From positions 47,112,743 to 47,176,742 of the forward strand of contig QVOM02000112.1 of the NCBI GenBank assembly GCA_003586115.2: a stretch of DNA of 64,000 bases, written 5' to 3'. Made by a program: the position numbers and the translations under genes. Positions 1 to 9,692 of this stretch are shown here, piece after piece; position 1 is the stretch's first letter, and the number at the start of each line of letters is the position of its first letter. The notes beneath the pieces are model-generated. The model worked only from the letters and a program-made list of their open reading frames with translations, had not been told where the DNA came from and searched no databases. This stretch comes from Salvator merianae (Eukaryota > Chordata > Lepidosauria > Squamata > Teiidae).

Positions 1-689
1 CACACAACAAATTACAATATGTATCATGCTCTAAGATGTAGAATGGTATTTCCTAGATGCTGGGAAGCTTAGGACGGCCTGTCTAGATCAGTAGTAGCCA
101 ACTCTCATGAGCATGGCCATTTGGCAAGGATGATGAGATACAGGATGTACAAAGACTGTGAACCTGAAGAGCTCCAATGTCCAATGACACTTGAGGGCCA
201 CAAGAGAACATTGGTTTTAATTTGCAGCTGATGAAACAGTATCCCTGAGGTCCCAAACACAGAGTCCATGGATGCATCATTTGCACATCCATTTAAAGAT
301 TAGAGCAAACACAATATTCCCACAGGGGCCCAATTCCAGTCACCATAAGAAACAGGACTGAACAATTAACAGTGCTATGTGCAGGATGCTCTGTCAATGT
401 CCTCAGTCCCTTTGTCTCCATTTATGACACTGTGCAGACAAAAATATCCCCAGGATCCCCTTCAAGGTCTTCTTGTGCCAGCACACTAAATGGCTACACC
501 TTCTCACCCAACATCCAAGGAGAGCAGCTTCCATCACAATGGTGTCCACAAAAAGCAGGGAAAGGCACCAGATGCCTAACACTCAGTTTACAAGCCAATC
601 TCCCATAATTTACTAGTTCAGAGGTTCCAGCTGCCTGGAAATCTCCCAGAAAAAGTCCTGAATTTCTCCCAAGAAATTCTCCCTGGCTT
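1..689. other. unassigned non-coding sequence
   Basis: No repeat family, terminal inverted repeat or coding exon is recognised here. The short open frames show no motif and no splice context. It is taken as intronic or intergenic sequence. Confidence 0.5.
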
Positions 690-900
690 TCATGCTATAT
701 TTACACACAGTAAAAAAAAAGCAGCTTAGAGATGTTTGGCAGGCAGGATTGTTCATATACCAGTCTGCTCCTCCCCCTTCTCATGAACATTTTAGGCTAG
801 AAAAGGTGGATGAGAGAGATGGGATGAGAACACAAATGCCACACACTACCATCTCTAAGGCAATTCTGAATTTTTGTTGTTGTTACATGTGAACACAGCC
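690..900. mobile_element. MITE, ~0.2 kb 'GGCTGTGTTCAGAC' family, copy 1
   Basis: The right end reads ACATGTGAACACAGCC, which matches the inverted terminal motif of the other copies at 5.4, 15.7, 19.9 and 41.8 kb. The interior shares with them a stretch of the type CAGTCTGCTCCTCCCCCTTC followed by TCATGAACATT and a 'tagaaaaggtggat' segment. The left terminus is degraded, so that boundary is approximate. It has no coding capacity and would depend on a transposase supplied in trans. The 19.9-kb copy has a 3-bp TTA duplication, which points to the PIF/Harbinger group. Confidence 0.6.
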
Positions 901-2727
901 TTGGAATGACCTGGGAAAAGGGGTTCCAAACTCATAGCAAAAGAGGAGGTCTGAAAATAAATTAGGTGGCATTTATATCAGCTAGAAAGCCCTAGAATCT
1001 GCAGTACTTTCTTCCCAAATATTTTAACAGGTAACAGTGTGCTGTCCTTTACACTAGCATGTTAGGACAAAAACAGCTATAGAAACAAAATGCTCAAAAC
1101 CTGGGAAATGCTAGTTTTACAAGTTCGTGGGAAACCTAGTTTCTGGCCCTTTGTGAAATTTTCTCAACCATTAAATCTAACGGAGATCCCATGGAGAAGA
1201 AACAGCAAGTAGTCTTGTAATTAAGGATGCTATCTTAAAATATATGCATTATAGAGCACTGCTAAGGTTGCAGGCAATTTTGATTCTGGCATTTACTAAT
1301 TTTCTAATAGAAGGCTTTCCAGTCAAAGACTATACATTAAAAAAGTGTATATATATCACCACTCTCCCCATTAGGTAGCAATAAGAGCTGAGCTCAAAGT
1401 CTTAGGTTGTTTCTGTACTCCTTGGTATTCTGGACAAGAATAAGCCTAGAACGGGCCAGGGCTCTACCATCCTAGTGTTGACCAGCAAAGGTCTTGTCCC
1501 CCCTTGCTATGGCCTATCTGCTCTGGAATAGGCCATGCTGTGGGATAAGGTGCCAAAATTGTACCCTATCCAGGTCCACCAACAGACCTCTGTAAAGACC
1601 TCTTCTGATATACTGAACCGTTAGGGCGAGTATACCACGGGGAACTCTTTTCAGCAGCACTCCAGGAAGCACTGCTTGCAATGGTGGCAGAAGTGACACA
1701 CTCTCATTTTCCTTCCCAGCCTTTGAAGGCTCAGCACTGCCTCTAAGGATGGAGCAGAACAGATCCTCCAAATGTGGAAGCTCTATCCTGCTCTAGTGGC
1801 AACCTGTAGTCCCAGTCAGGTTGTTTATTCCAGAACAGGGCATCCTTCTCTATCCCAGAGCAAGCAGGAGGGGTGTGGAAAAGGCCTAATATCCCCACTA
1901 TTCCATGAATTACAAGGAAAGGAAATCAGTTCCTATAAAGTGAGAAAAGAACAACATGGATTGTTGAACAATAGCACTGGCTTCATCCCTGCTGGAATTG
2001 AAAAAGCAATGCCTTTTGTGGCATGCTCTGAAGCAAAATGAAGAATGAAACAGCTATTAAATTCACATACAGGGGCCAGTTATTTATAGAAAGCACGTGG
2101 ATTGCCTCAACTTGGCATTAACAAGCACAAATTTCTGGTTGATTCTACACATCATAATGTCAATTCACTGAAGTTCTTGAGTGCCACTATATCCTTGCCA
2201 AAAATCAAGAGCTAATACCTTCCAACACCTGCTAGGACCGCCTTCCAGCAAGACTCCTGATGCTGACAATTTCCTTAGGTGCCTGCAAGCCAGAGTTTTA
2301 AAATTCCCACAGTGACTCAGAGCAATGTCAGTCACTGGACTGGTAGGAAATTTTAAGTGATATCTAAATGCCACTCACCTTTAGTGTAAACCAATTATTA
2401 GCAGCCTGTCACAGAGCAATCTGCCAAGAGCTGCTTCAAGCACACAACTGCCCATGGCCAGATGAATTCAAGAATATGCCTCACTTGAACAGGGTCCTTC
2501 TGTGTGGTCATTCCAGTCTTACAACTCCATATGCATGCACGGAATATCTGTTAATGTCATCTATGCTAAGTGGAAGGGTTTTCCACAAACACAGGATCTA
2601 CAGTAGCCAAATTTATATGACAAAGTTATCCTATAACTCATAGTTAGCAATGGGAGCAGTTTTGCACGTAACATTTTCCATAGCGGGTTCAATTTACTCT
2701 TTGCTAAAATGAGCTTAGTTTGGCTTT
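901..2727. other. unassigned non-coding sequence
   Basis: Mostly AT-rich unique-looking sequence with a short TATATA run near 1345. Open frames of up to about 90 codons occur on both strands, but none shows a domain, a splice context or codon bias. Nothing can be named here. Confidence 0.5.
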
Positions 2728-2735
2728 GCTACATA
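2728..2735. repeat. 8-bp target site duplication, left
   Basis: GCTACATA here is repeated exactly at 3024-3031 and flanks the hAT-like element between them. An 8-bp duplication is the hallmark of hAT transposition. Confidence 0.85.
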
Positions 2736-3023
2736 CAGCAGCATAGCTGAGGTTTTTGCTGCCCGGGGCCATGCGGTGGCAGAGGAGCGCAAGTGAGGGC
2801 ACCCTGCCCTGCAGCCTCCTACCCCTGCCACCACCCCGATGACTGCCGGGCGGGCAGGCACTGCGCCACACCGCACCACGCCGCACTCTCCTTCACGCTC
2901 ATGCTCTGGCGAAACTTTGCGCGCTGGGCAGGCAGAGAAGGACCTGGCTGCATCTGCTGCCCGGGACAACGTGCCACCCGGGGCGGCCCGCCCCACCCCC
3001 CACCCCTCCTTCCCACACCACTG
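2736..3023 (-). mobile_element. non-autonomous hAT-like element, copy 1
   Basis: A 288-bp GC-rich element bounded by CAGCAGCATAGCTG on the left and CCCACACCACTG on the right. Read from its right end it starts CAGTGGTGTGGGAAGG, the CAGTGGYGTA-type terminus common in hAT elements. The flanks are a perfect 8-bp duplication, GCTACATA. A second copy in the opposite orientation lies at 19249-19518 and shares most of the interior (for example the segment around GGGCACCCTGCCCTGCAGCC). It has no transposase; overlapping short frames on both strands are only a by-product of its GC content. It is a small isolated CpG-rich patch that could be mistaken for a promoter. Confidence 0.85.
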
Positions 3024-3031
3024 GCTACATA
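3024..3031. repeat. 8-bp target site duplication, right
   Basis: GCTACATA, identical to 2728-2735. Confidence 0.85.
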
Positions 3032-3147
3032 TCAATTAGACACGTACAGCTGAAGTGCCTCCTTAAAAATCCTATTCTTTTAAGAGTAGCACTAATTCAT
3101 CTCTGGGTCTAGCTTACTGTCTCTTTGATTACTGGAGACCCAGCTCA

Positions 3148-3590
3148 ATGCTACAGATTCAACCCAGTTCAGTTCCAGATGAAGTGAGAAACACTGAAGC
3201 ACTTATTAATAATGCTAAGAGAATATCAAAGAATAAGGTTCACTTCCTGTCATATTTGTACACTAGAGCTCAAAGTACACAAGATAGGCTTGAGCCCCTA
3301 ATACACAAAGCTAAACATGACTTTAGAGAAATAACTGAAACTTGTTGAGATGACTCTCATAACAGGAATATAGCAATCGAAGGATACAATCTGTTCAAAA
3401 GGACCAAAATGACAGAAATGCACTTTGCATTATAAATATCTCACACATGCTGAAAATAAAAGAGAATGAGACTAAGTGTTCTGTGAAGAGTCTCTGGGTT
3501 AATATACAGAGAGACTGGAACAAAAGCAATAAGGCCTTCTTGTTGTATAATGCTGCAGTTTGGTTCCCACAAACCACTATGTAGTACACA
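3148..3590 (+). pseudogene. old CR1/L3-type LINE, endonuclease domain fragment 1
   Basis: The + strand translation keeps the shape of the apurinic-endonuclease domain of CR1-clade LINEs. A 'FLSYLYTRAQS' segment corresponds to the family's YTNARS start. It is followed by 'LEPLIHKAKHDF' and 'EITETC' (family ITETWW), then 'DDSHNRNIAIEGYNLFKR' where the family has a GYxLFRRDR motif. Further on, in another frame, 'SLWVNIQ' matches the family's ESLWV segment. Stops and frameshifts are frequent, so the copy is long dead. It seems to be the 5' part of the same insertion seen at 4365-4650 and 5890-8220. Family-level assignment is by motif recognition, not alignment. Confidence 0.65.
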
Positions 3591-4364
3591 ACTGCTTTGC
3601 TAGTAATTGTTGCCCTTGGAAAACTGGGGGTTAAGGGACCCATGGAGGCCCAATCTAATTGTGTATGGTTGCAATAAGATATGCTTAATAAGATGCCCTC
3701 TGGGAAAATTTGAGGCTGTAAGGACAGACATAAAATCTCTAAAATCACTTTATGCCATTCTAAAGCCTGGAAGTGGACACCCTTTCCTTATATGAAATAC
3801 AATGATACTGAGACAACTCTTTTTTTCAGTTACATTAGATGGGGAGCTTTATAAGCTCAGAGCAGAGAAATATAGCCAATCCCAGCATGGAAACAAACAT
3901 TGCTGGCGAGCAACCAGTTAAGATAATGGAAAGCTGGGCAGGCATGTGGCCAATCAGTGATGAGCACTTGTCAGGAAGGTGTTGCCAGATTTGGAGGTGA
4001 AGGAAGAGCAATGTGCGGAAACATGAAGTAGGTTTCTTTGTTTAGCTGGATGAAAAGCTGTTTTTTCTGTGTTTACAGAAAGGACGCATTTTCTAAAAGG
4101 GACAATTGAAAAAAGCCCTGTCTCATCACACCCTAAGTGAATGGCACTGTAGAATCCAAATAGAACTGTTGAAAGGTTCCAAGCTTTAACAACCTCTAAC
4201 AGCAAAACTAGAAAATACAAAATTGTGTTTTAAGACGTAAGTCACATTTTACAACCATGTAAGAATAAAACAGTGCTAAACAAAACCATGTTATACAAGG
4301 GATGTACAGTGGGAGAAGTCTAGTTCTAATCACTCATCCAAGGAGAGAATGTAAATGAAACTTT
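3591..4364. other. unassigned sequence between LINE fragments
   Basis: It lies between two endonuclease fragments of the same LINE, in the order expected for one element, so part of it is probably LINE interior that has decayed or a later insertion. No terminal repeats or coding motif can be identified. Confidence 0.35.
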
Positions 4365-4650
4365 TCAAAAATAGACTGCAGGAACCTCAAAGAAGTGAAA
4401 TTCAGTAATAACAGAAAACTTCAATTGCCCTGATATCCATTGGGAGAGCTGCCAATTCTCAAAGCCCAGAGTAAACGTGGAACTGTAGGAAGAAACTCTA
4501 AATCTCACAGAAAAGAAACCTAAGAAAGAAAGCACAGACAAAGTACTTTTTGGGCAAAAAGGACCAACACCTCTCTCACAGAGATAAGTACGGTGGTTTA
4601 CTGATAAACTGTAGTTGCTTTTATAGACTCTTTGCTCTCCATCCAATCAA
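4365..4650 (+). pseudogene. old CR1/L3-type LINE, endonuclease domain fragment 2
   Basis: The + strand translation around 4400-4455 reads 'VITENFNCPDIHWES', matching the GDFNxPDIxWE signature late in the endonuclease domain of CR1-clade LINEs. The catalytic GDF triplet is changed to ENF, and the surrounding frame is broken. Position and strand agree with the fragments at 3148-3590 and 5890-8220, so they are read as one ancient insertion. Confidence 0.6.
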
Positions 4651-5097
4651 AAGTAACATTCCAAGCATCCAGAAAAAAAAAGACGTATATGTTCCTGTCC
4701 TATCTGTGTTCCATGACTGACCCAGATACTAAGTCTCCATATGTTATTAGGTTAAGTGTCAAACTAAAAAAAATGCAACATGAAAACTAGCATAGTCCAG
4801 TACATTTTCTAGTAACAGTTACACAGATAGATAGTTTACATTCTTTAATCCCTGAGAAGGTTGCTTTATCTGCTATTGCTTTTTTAAATTCTAAACACAA
4901 TAAAACTTCATGCAACATTTGCTTTTACTAAAGCAGGCCCAATATTTGTGTAATTGTAGCATGGACTATAAAAAAATCAAATTAATATTGATATATTTCC
5001 TTCATTATATGTCTTGATCATAGTTTAATGGCTTCAGGAGCAAACGTGCCTTGCAGATTAACTTTCTTCTTCAGATTAGCTATTTGTGCCTTAATCC
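4651..5097. other. unassigned AT-rich sequence
   Basis: AT-rich sequence without recognised coding or terminal-repeat structure. It lies inside the span of the old LINE and may be eroded LINE sequence. Confidence 0.35.
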
Positions 5098-5100
5098 TGA

Positions 5101-5422
5101 CCACCTCCAGATGTCTCTTCTTTAACCCACAATTTAACATTATTCCAGAGCAACCTACTTCTGGACTTACATCACTTGTTGCCCAGACAGCAGAGCAATG
5201 GTGCAGGGCATTCCCAAGATCATGGACTGGACGAGCAGGTTTCCAGATAAGGTAAGTGCTCTCGCTTTATAGGTAAAACTCGGATTGGGAGTTTATTTTC
5301 CCACAATAACTTTATTGCCGGATTTCATCCCTATATCCTGGGACTATGTTCTAATTGCCATGGACATGTGTGGCATGTGCCGGGATATTCCCAGGTTTTA
5401 CAACCTGCCTGAATGTAGCCTC
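5101..5422. mobile_element. TAA-type foldback MITE (family M2), 5.1-kb copy
   Basis: The left end has the CCTCCAGATG motif seen at the termini of other copies (for example 53066-53422), and the right end has CTGAATGTAGCCTC. The interior carries the family's GGTAAGTG, GCCGGATTTC and TTCCCAGGTTTTACAACC segments. TGA flanks both sides (5098-5100 and 5423-5425), compatible with a 3-bp target duplication but weak alone. The copy has diverged, so the exact termini are uncertain. Confidence 0.6.
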
Positions 5423-5440
5423 TGACAGATAGAAAAGACT

Positions 5441-5650
5441 GAGGCTGTGTTCACAGGTAGCAAAAGAAGTGACTCAAAAGTGCCTTAGAGTTGGTAGCAT
5501 GTGGCACTTGCATTCTCATTCCACCTCTAATCCGTGTTTTCTAGCCTAGAATGTTCATAAAAGGGGGAAGGGGCAGACTGGCATGTAAACAATCTCACCT
5601 CCAAACAGTCTTAAAGTGTTTCAGAGGTGCCCTTTTCACTGCATGTTAAT
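5441..5650. mobile_element. MITE, 'GGCTGTGTTCAGAC' family, copy 2
   Basis: It starts GAGGCTGTGTTCACAGGTAG, with family segments AGAATGTTCATAAAAGGGGG and GGGGCAGACTGGCATGTAAA and a CAGAGGTGCCCTTTT stretch near the right end. The right terminus is degenerate. It sits 18 bases from the preceding MITE, giving a small MITE cluster within the old LINE. Confidence 0.65.
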
Positions 5651-6155
5651 GCAGTCTTTGGCAATAAGATGAGTGGAGGGCAAATAGTAGAGGAAACCTG
5701 CCTTAAGCAACCACACATGTACTTTGGACTTCAGATAAGCTGATTTTAAACAACTCAGAGCAATGAGAACTAAGGATCCCCACTGCAGAAAGGAGTTGTA
5801 AAATGGTTGAATTTCCTGCAAAGAAGGTGCTCTAAGCACACTCACTAACAACTCCAATGACAAAAAAAAAAATAAGACAACAGAAGAAATTAATGTAACT
5901 GAATAGAAACTTTAGTAATGATCTGAAAATCAAAAGGGAAACATACAGGAAGTACAAGGAGGGAAAATTCACCAAGCAAGGAGGTGTTCATTGTCCACAG
6001 CCATAGGTAATGTATTAGGAAGGGCTAAAGAACGGAATCAACCGAGCTTGGTGAGAAATGCTAAGAACAACAACAAATGGCTTCTTCAGTTATATTAAGC
6101 ATAAAAAGTAGACAGCTGTTGCATCATAAGTTCTCTAAGGTGAAGCCATTTTCTG

Positions 6156-6212
6156 CAGACATTTTGCCACCAGGCTAAGTAAGATTTGTAAAACCTGGTG
6201 GCAAAATGTCTG
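6156..6212. repeat. perfect 19-bp inverted repeat (hairpin)
   Basis: CAGACATTTTGCCACCAGG at 6156-6174 is followed, after 19 bases, by its exact reverse complement at 6194-6212. A few more pairs can extend the stem outward (positions 6154-6155 with 6213-6214, one of them G-T). It lies inside a very old LINE where neutral decay should have broken such pairing, so it may be a small later insertion or a recent inverted duplication. Confidence 0.8.
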
Positions 6213-7254
6213 TATAAAGAGGATTGAGCTCAGAAGACCCCTGTGATGTAGCCCTCTCCCTCTGAAGTACAGACAGCAAGACCCTATGAGCACGAAGCAC
6301 TTCACACAGCTAACAAATGGGAAAAAATTGCATTCAGGGGTGCATCCACTAAGCAGGAGCCCAATTGCTCTGTGAAGATGGCTAGACACTAATAAGTGAC
6401 AAAGCAAAAGTGGAAGTATTCAGGTTTTATTTTGGCTCAGTTTTCTTCAAAAAGAGAACATGAGTTCTATTATATTCATGTCAGAAACAGGCTGCTAAGC
6501 CCACTTGCTGCTTTAGACAGCAAACACATCATAAGGAAACACCTTTATACCTTAAATAACTTCAAATCACTTAGTTGAGAGAAATTTCACCCTATGATGG
6601 TGAACTGTAAAAATTTCTATCAAGAGGTTCTAAAAAAGAGAATTCTGGATTACTAGAACAGAGCAAATGTTATCCCAATATTTCAACAAAAAAAAAGGAA
6701 AACAGATACAGGAAACTACAGCCTGGCAAGCATAATATCAGTGCTTTAGAAGATTTTAAAGCAGACCATAAATTCATTGAACTGTTAACACCTTGAAAGC
6801 AATGCAGACATTACTAATATGAGCACAGATTTGTCAAGGACAAGTACTGTCAAACTCATCTTCTTTCCTTTTTTCAAATTAAGTTCCTTAGTCACTTGTG
6901 GAGAACTGGTGGAAGTTATTAACTTGGACCTTAGCAAACCGTTTTACAAAGCTGATTTAAGTATGGTTTGGATAGCACCACTACTAAGCTGATCCACAAC
7001 TGATCCACAGGTGGCTGGAGGGTCATGGAATGGCTCATCAGTGGATCCTTGTCAAACTAGTTGGAGGTATTGAACAAGAAGCTACAGAGGACAGCCCTGG
7101 ATCCAGGACTCTTGTACATAATTATTCACATTGGAACAGCGAGGTTGATGAAATCCTCATTAAATTTCCTAATGACACAAAACTGGGATAGGAAATACTT
7201 TGCAAGGCAGAATCAGAATTCACAATGACCTTACCTGCTAACAATTTTCTAAAA

Positions 7255-7500
7255 GACTGGTCTGATAAATAAGCCCATTCGAACTTTATATAGTGGATAA
7301 TACAAGTTACATTGCTGATCCCTCTCTCATTATGATGTTTGAGCTTATCTCAGCATAAGACATTGTATTGTTTTCCTGTAAGACGAAATTATTTGCAAGG
7401 GATGTTTTTGACTGCTTTTATTTTTGAAATGTTCTTATTTGGATTTGTAAGCTGCTTGTAAACACGGTTTATTAATAAAATAGTAATTAAAAAATGGTCT
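7255..7500 (+). repeat. L2/SINE-like retroposon 3' end inside the old LINE
   Basis: TTTGTAAGCTGCTTGTAAAC followed by TTTATTAATAAAATAG resembles the 3' tails of L2-type LINEs and their SINEs, which end in a 'GTAAxCxGCxxxGAGxC' block and a short A/T-rich repeat. It interrupts the reverse-transcriptase remnant. Boundaries are approximate. Confidence 0.4.
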
Positions 7501-8324
7501 TGGTATGTTAGAGATCTGCTTCCTAAAAAAGCAAAAAACAAGGAAAGAAAAGGAATTCAAGAGAAAAAAATGCAAAATTCTGTACATGGGCAAGAATAAT
7601 GAAATGCATAAATAAAAGACAACAACTATATGTCTTGGTGGCCATATATGTAGAAGAGAGACTGAAGTTTTAGTCAACCAGCTGAGTATGTTTCAATAAT
7701 CCAGTATCACAGCAAAAAAAAAAAACATACCCAATTTTGGGTTGTATCTATACGTTACCACCACCACCTGGGAAGTAACCTTTATTTCATCTGGCAGAGC
7801 TCAGTCTCCACCTTAAGTACTGTGGTCTGTTCTAGGCACCTCAATCTAAGGAAGATACAGTCAACCTGAAACAGAAAAAAACAACGGATGTAATAGGGGA
7901 TTAGAAACAAAGTCCTGTGATGAGAGATTTCTCCATTTTAAGCTTGAGAAGGCCAAGGAAGAATATAATAGCTTCAATTACCTGAAAGGATGACTCAGAG
8001 CAGGGGGTCATGACTTCTTCTGTGTCATCCCATCATAAAAAACGGTTAACAACAAGGCAGGTTTTATTCCAAACATCAGGGCAAAAAACGTCCTTATAGG
8101 GAAAGAGGTTTAGTAAGTAACAAGAATCATCACTGTAAGAAACAGCACAATTTTCTGAAGGTTGCAGGTCTGAAGGATGCCAGATATTGTTAATACAATA
8201 CATAGAATCTCAATAGGCTCCTCTCTACTCCCCAAACACACAGAAAAATACAAAGCAAAGTACTTGACTGCTAATATTGAAGATGCCAGAAAATTGGTTT
8301 GTTTACTAGAGAGTCAGTAACTAA

Positions 8325-8565
8325 AGTTTTCTAGGCAGCTTACAAAAACATTAAAAACATACTTTAAACATTAAAATATACTGAAACACATAAAAACAAA
8401 CAATAACATTAAAACAGTTTAATAAAACAGAACAGAAGCCCACTATCGGGCTCCGTTATCTAAAATGCCTGAATGAACTAAAAAGGCTGCCGGCACCTGG
8501 CTTCTACAAGCAGATAATGATGGCAACATGTGAAACTCTCTGGGGAGGCTATTCTAGAGCCTGGG
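8325..8565 (-). repeat. unclassified retroposon 3' end, reverse orientation
   Basis: Read on the minus strand it ends with a T-rich/ATTTTAATG stretch after TGTAAGCTGCCTAG, and its body contains TAGAATAGCCTCCCCAGAG and a GCAGCCTTTTTAGTTC block. The arrangement (body, then 'GTAAGCTGCCT', then an A/T tail) fits a LINE- or SINE-derived 3' end. No tRNA promoter boxes are seen, so the class is unresolved. Confidence 0.45.
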
Positions 8566-8851
8566 TGCCACTTTTCCCTTGAGGCCACTTATTTTACTGC
8601 TTCCTTTGCCTGAATCCCATTGCTGAAACAGGAATTTTATGGTGAGAGAGAGAAAGAGAGTGCTAAAGTGCTTAATTAACGCAAACTGCATGCAAAAAAA
8701 TTGTGCTGTTAGCACAAATGTCCAAGCAGTAATAGCAGTGGCTTGAAAGGAAAAAAGAAAAGAAAGGAAAGTGAGGTCCTGGTAACGCTTCTTCCCATTA
8801 AAATGAAAAAAGAGGAAAGCAGATTCCCAAATAGAGCAGAACGGAAACCTC

Positions 8852-9113
8852 AAATGTAAGAGGAGCCTCACTGGATCAGGCTACAGTTCGTCTAGTCCAG
8901 CATCCTGTCTCACGCAGTAACCCACCAACTGCTTCTGGGAATTCTCAAGCAGAAGATGAAGGTAAAGTGGAGGCTGTTTCTAAGCATCCATTCCAGTAGC
9001 TGTTGATACACCTGTCCTCTAGGAATTTGTATAACCCTTTCTTAAAGCTACCCAGGCTGATTGCTGTCACCACCTCTTACACTGTTCAGTGTGCATTATC
9101 CAGACCTGAGGAG
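8852..9113 (-). repeat. CR1-like LINE 3' end, reverse orientation
   Basis: On the minus strand it reads AGCTTTAAGAAAGGGTTATA, then GGTGTATCAACAGCTACTGG and ACAGGATGCTGGACTAG, ending GTGAGGCTCCTCTTAC. The same ordered blocks occur on the + strand at 22060-22385 and 44300-44735. The first block encodes the 'SFKKGLDKFI' type C-terminus of a CR1/L3-like reverse transcriptase and the remainder is 3' UTR. The adjacent Harbinger-like element at 9117 begins just beyond its end. Confidence 0.7.
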
Positions 9114-9116
9114 CTT
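9114..9116. repeat. 3-bp target site duplication CTT, left
   Basis: CTT next to the left terminus; matched by CTT at 9690-9692. Confidence 0.6.
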
Positions 9117-9689
9117 GGGCCTTTTCGCACTGTAGCAGTAGACCATTCTTGTCCGTTCGCTGGAACGGAGCTTTTGCACTGCCGCGGGCACGTGCCTCAC
9201 CCGATCCGAACCACTCTGTACCCGATTCGAACCCGAAGCTAGATAAGGTCAGACAACAAAAATGATGTCTTCATCCCGACCTGCGCGATGGAGCGAAGAT
9301 CAGGCACGGTGCTTTCGCACTGTTTGCCTCGGCGTTGGGCATGGCTGTTGCAGCTACGTATGCGCGGTCCGTTGCTTCGCATCCGGGGTGTGAAATTTCT
9401 GTACCCCGCTCTGCTGCTTCGTAACCTGGTACGATACTTCGTACCCGGGATAGCCGGCTTCGTAACCAGCCCTCTGGGTACGAAGTGGGTGCGAAGGTGC
9501 GAAGTGGGTACAAAGTGGGTGCGAAGTGGGTACCAAACTAGCGGCTACCATTCGCACTGTTCCCTCTGCTAGTTGGCTTCGGGTCCGTTCCTCTGGCCGG
9601 GAGTGCGAATGGCAACGAGCGTTCCCCAACCTCTCCGGTTCGAAGCCGACTACTGGGAACGGTCTACCAGGCTCAGTGCAAAAAGGCCC
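9117..9689. mobile_element. CpG-rich Harbinger-like MITE
   Basis: A 573-bp element with inverted ends GGGCCTTTTCGCACTG on the left and CAGTGCAAAAAGGCCC on the right, flanked by CTT on both sides. The interior is unusually rich in CpG and built from variants of TTCGCACTG and GGTACGAAGTGGGTGCGAAG, the latter in a short tandem array at about 9475-9535. The termini match those of elements at 27189-27661, 42525-42703, 46104-46917 and 63154-63333. The GGGCC ends with a 3-bp duplication suggest the PIF/Harbinger superfamily, although the usual target is TWA. Overlapping frames on both strands are by-products of composition; there is no transposase. Preserved CpGs suggest a fairly recent insertion. 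Confidence 0.8.
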
Positions 9690-9692
9690 CTT

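Larger units (their letters stand above)
5890..8220 (+). pseudogene. old CR1/L3-type LINE, reverse transcriptase and 3' part
   Basis: Successive broken frames follow the order of a CR1-clade polymerase. Near 5950-6100 'NGFFSYIKHKK' matches the pre-RT NKKGFFKYI motif. Near 6396-6450 'KAKVEVF' and 'FGSVFF' match the AEVFNxFFASVF segment. Near 6630-6730 a decayed DWRxANVVPIFKKG segment is visible, and near 7020-7130 residues aligned with an SGSSLxNLLEVFNxxL stretch appear. Near 7140-7200 the region that should encode FADDTKLGG is frameshifted. At 7800-7860 'LKYCGLF' and 'APQSKED' match LEYCxxxWAPQxKxDI. Many stops and insertions show great age; no enzyme could be made. Confidence 0.65.
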
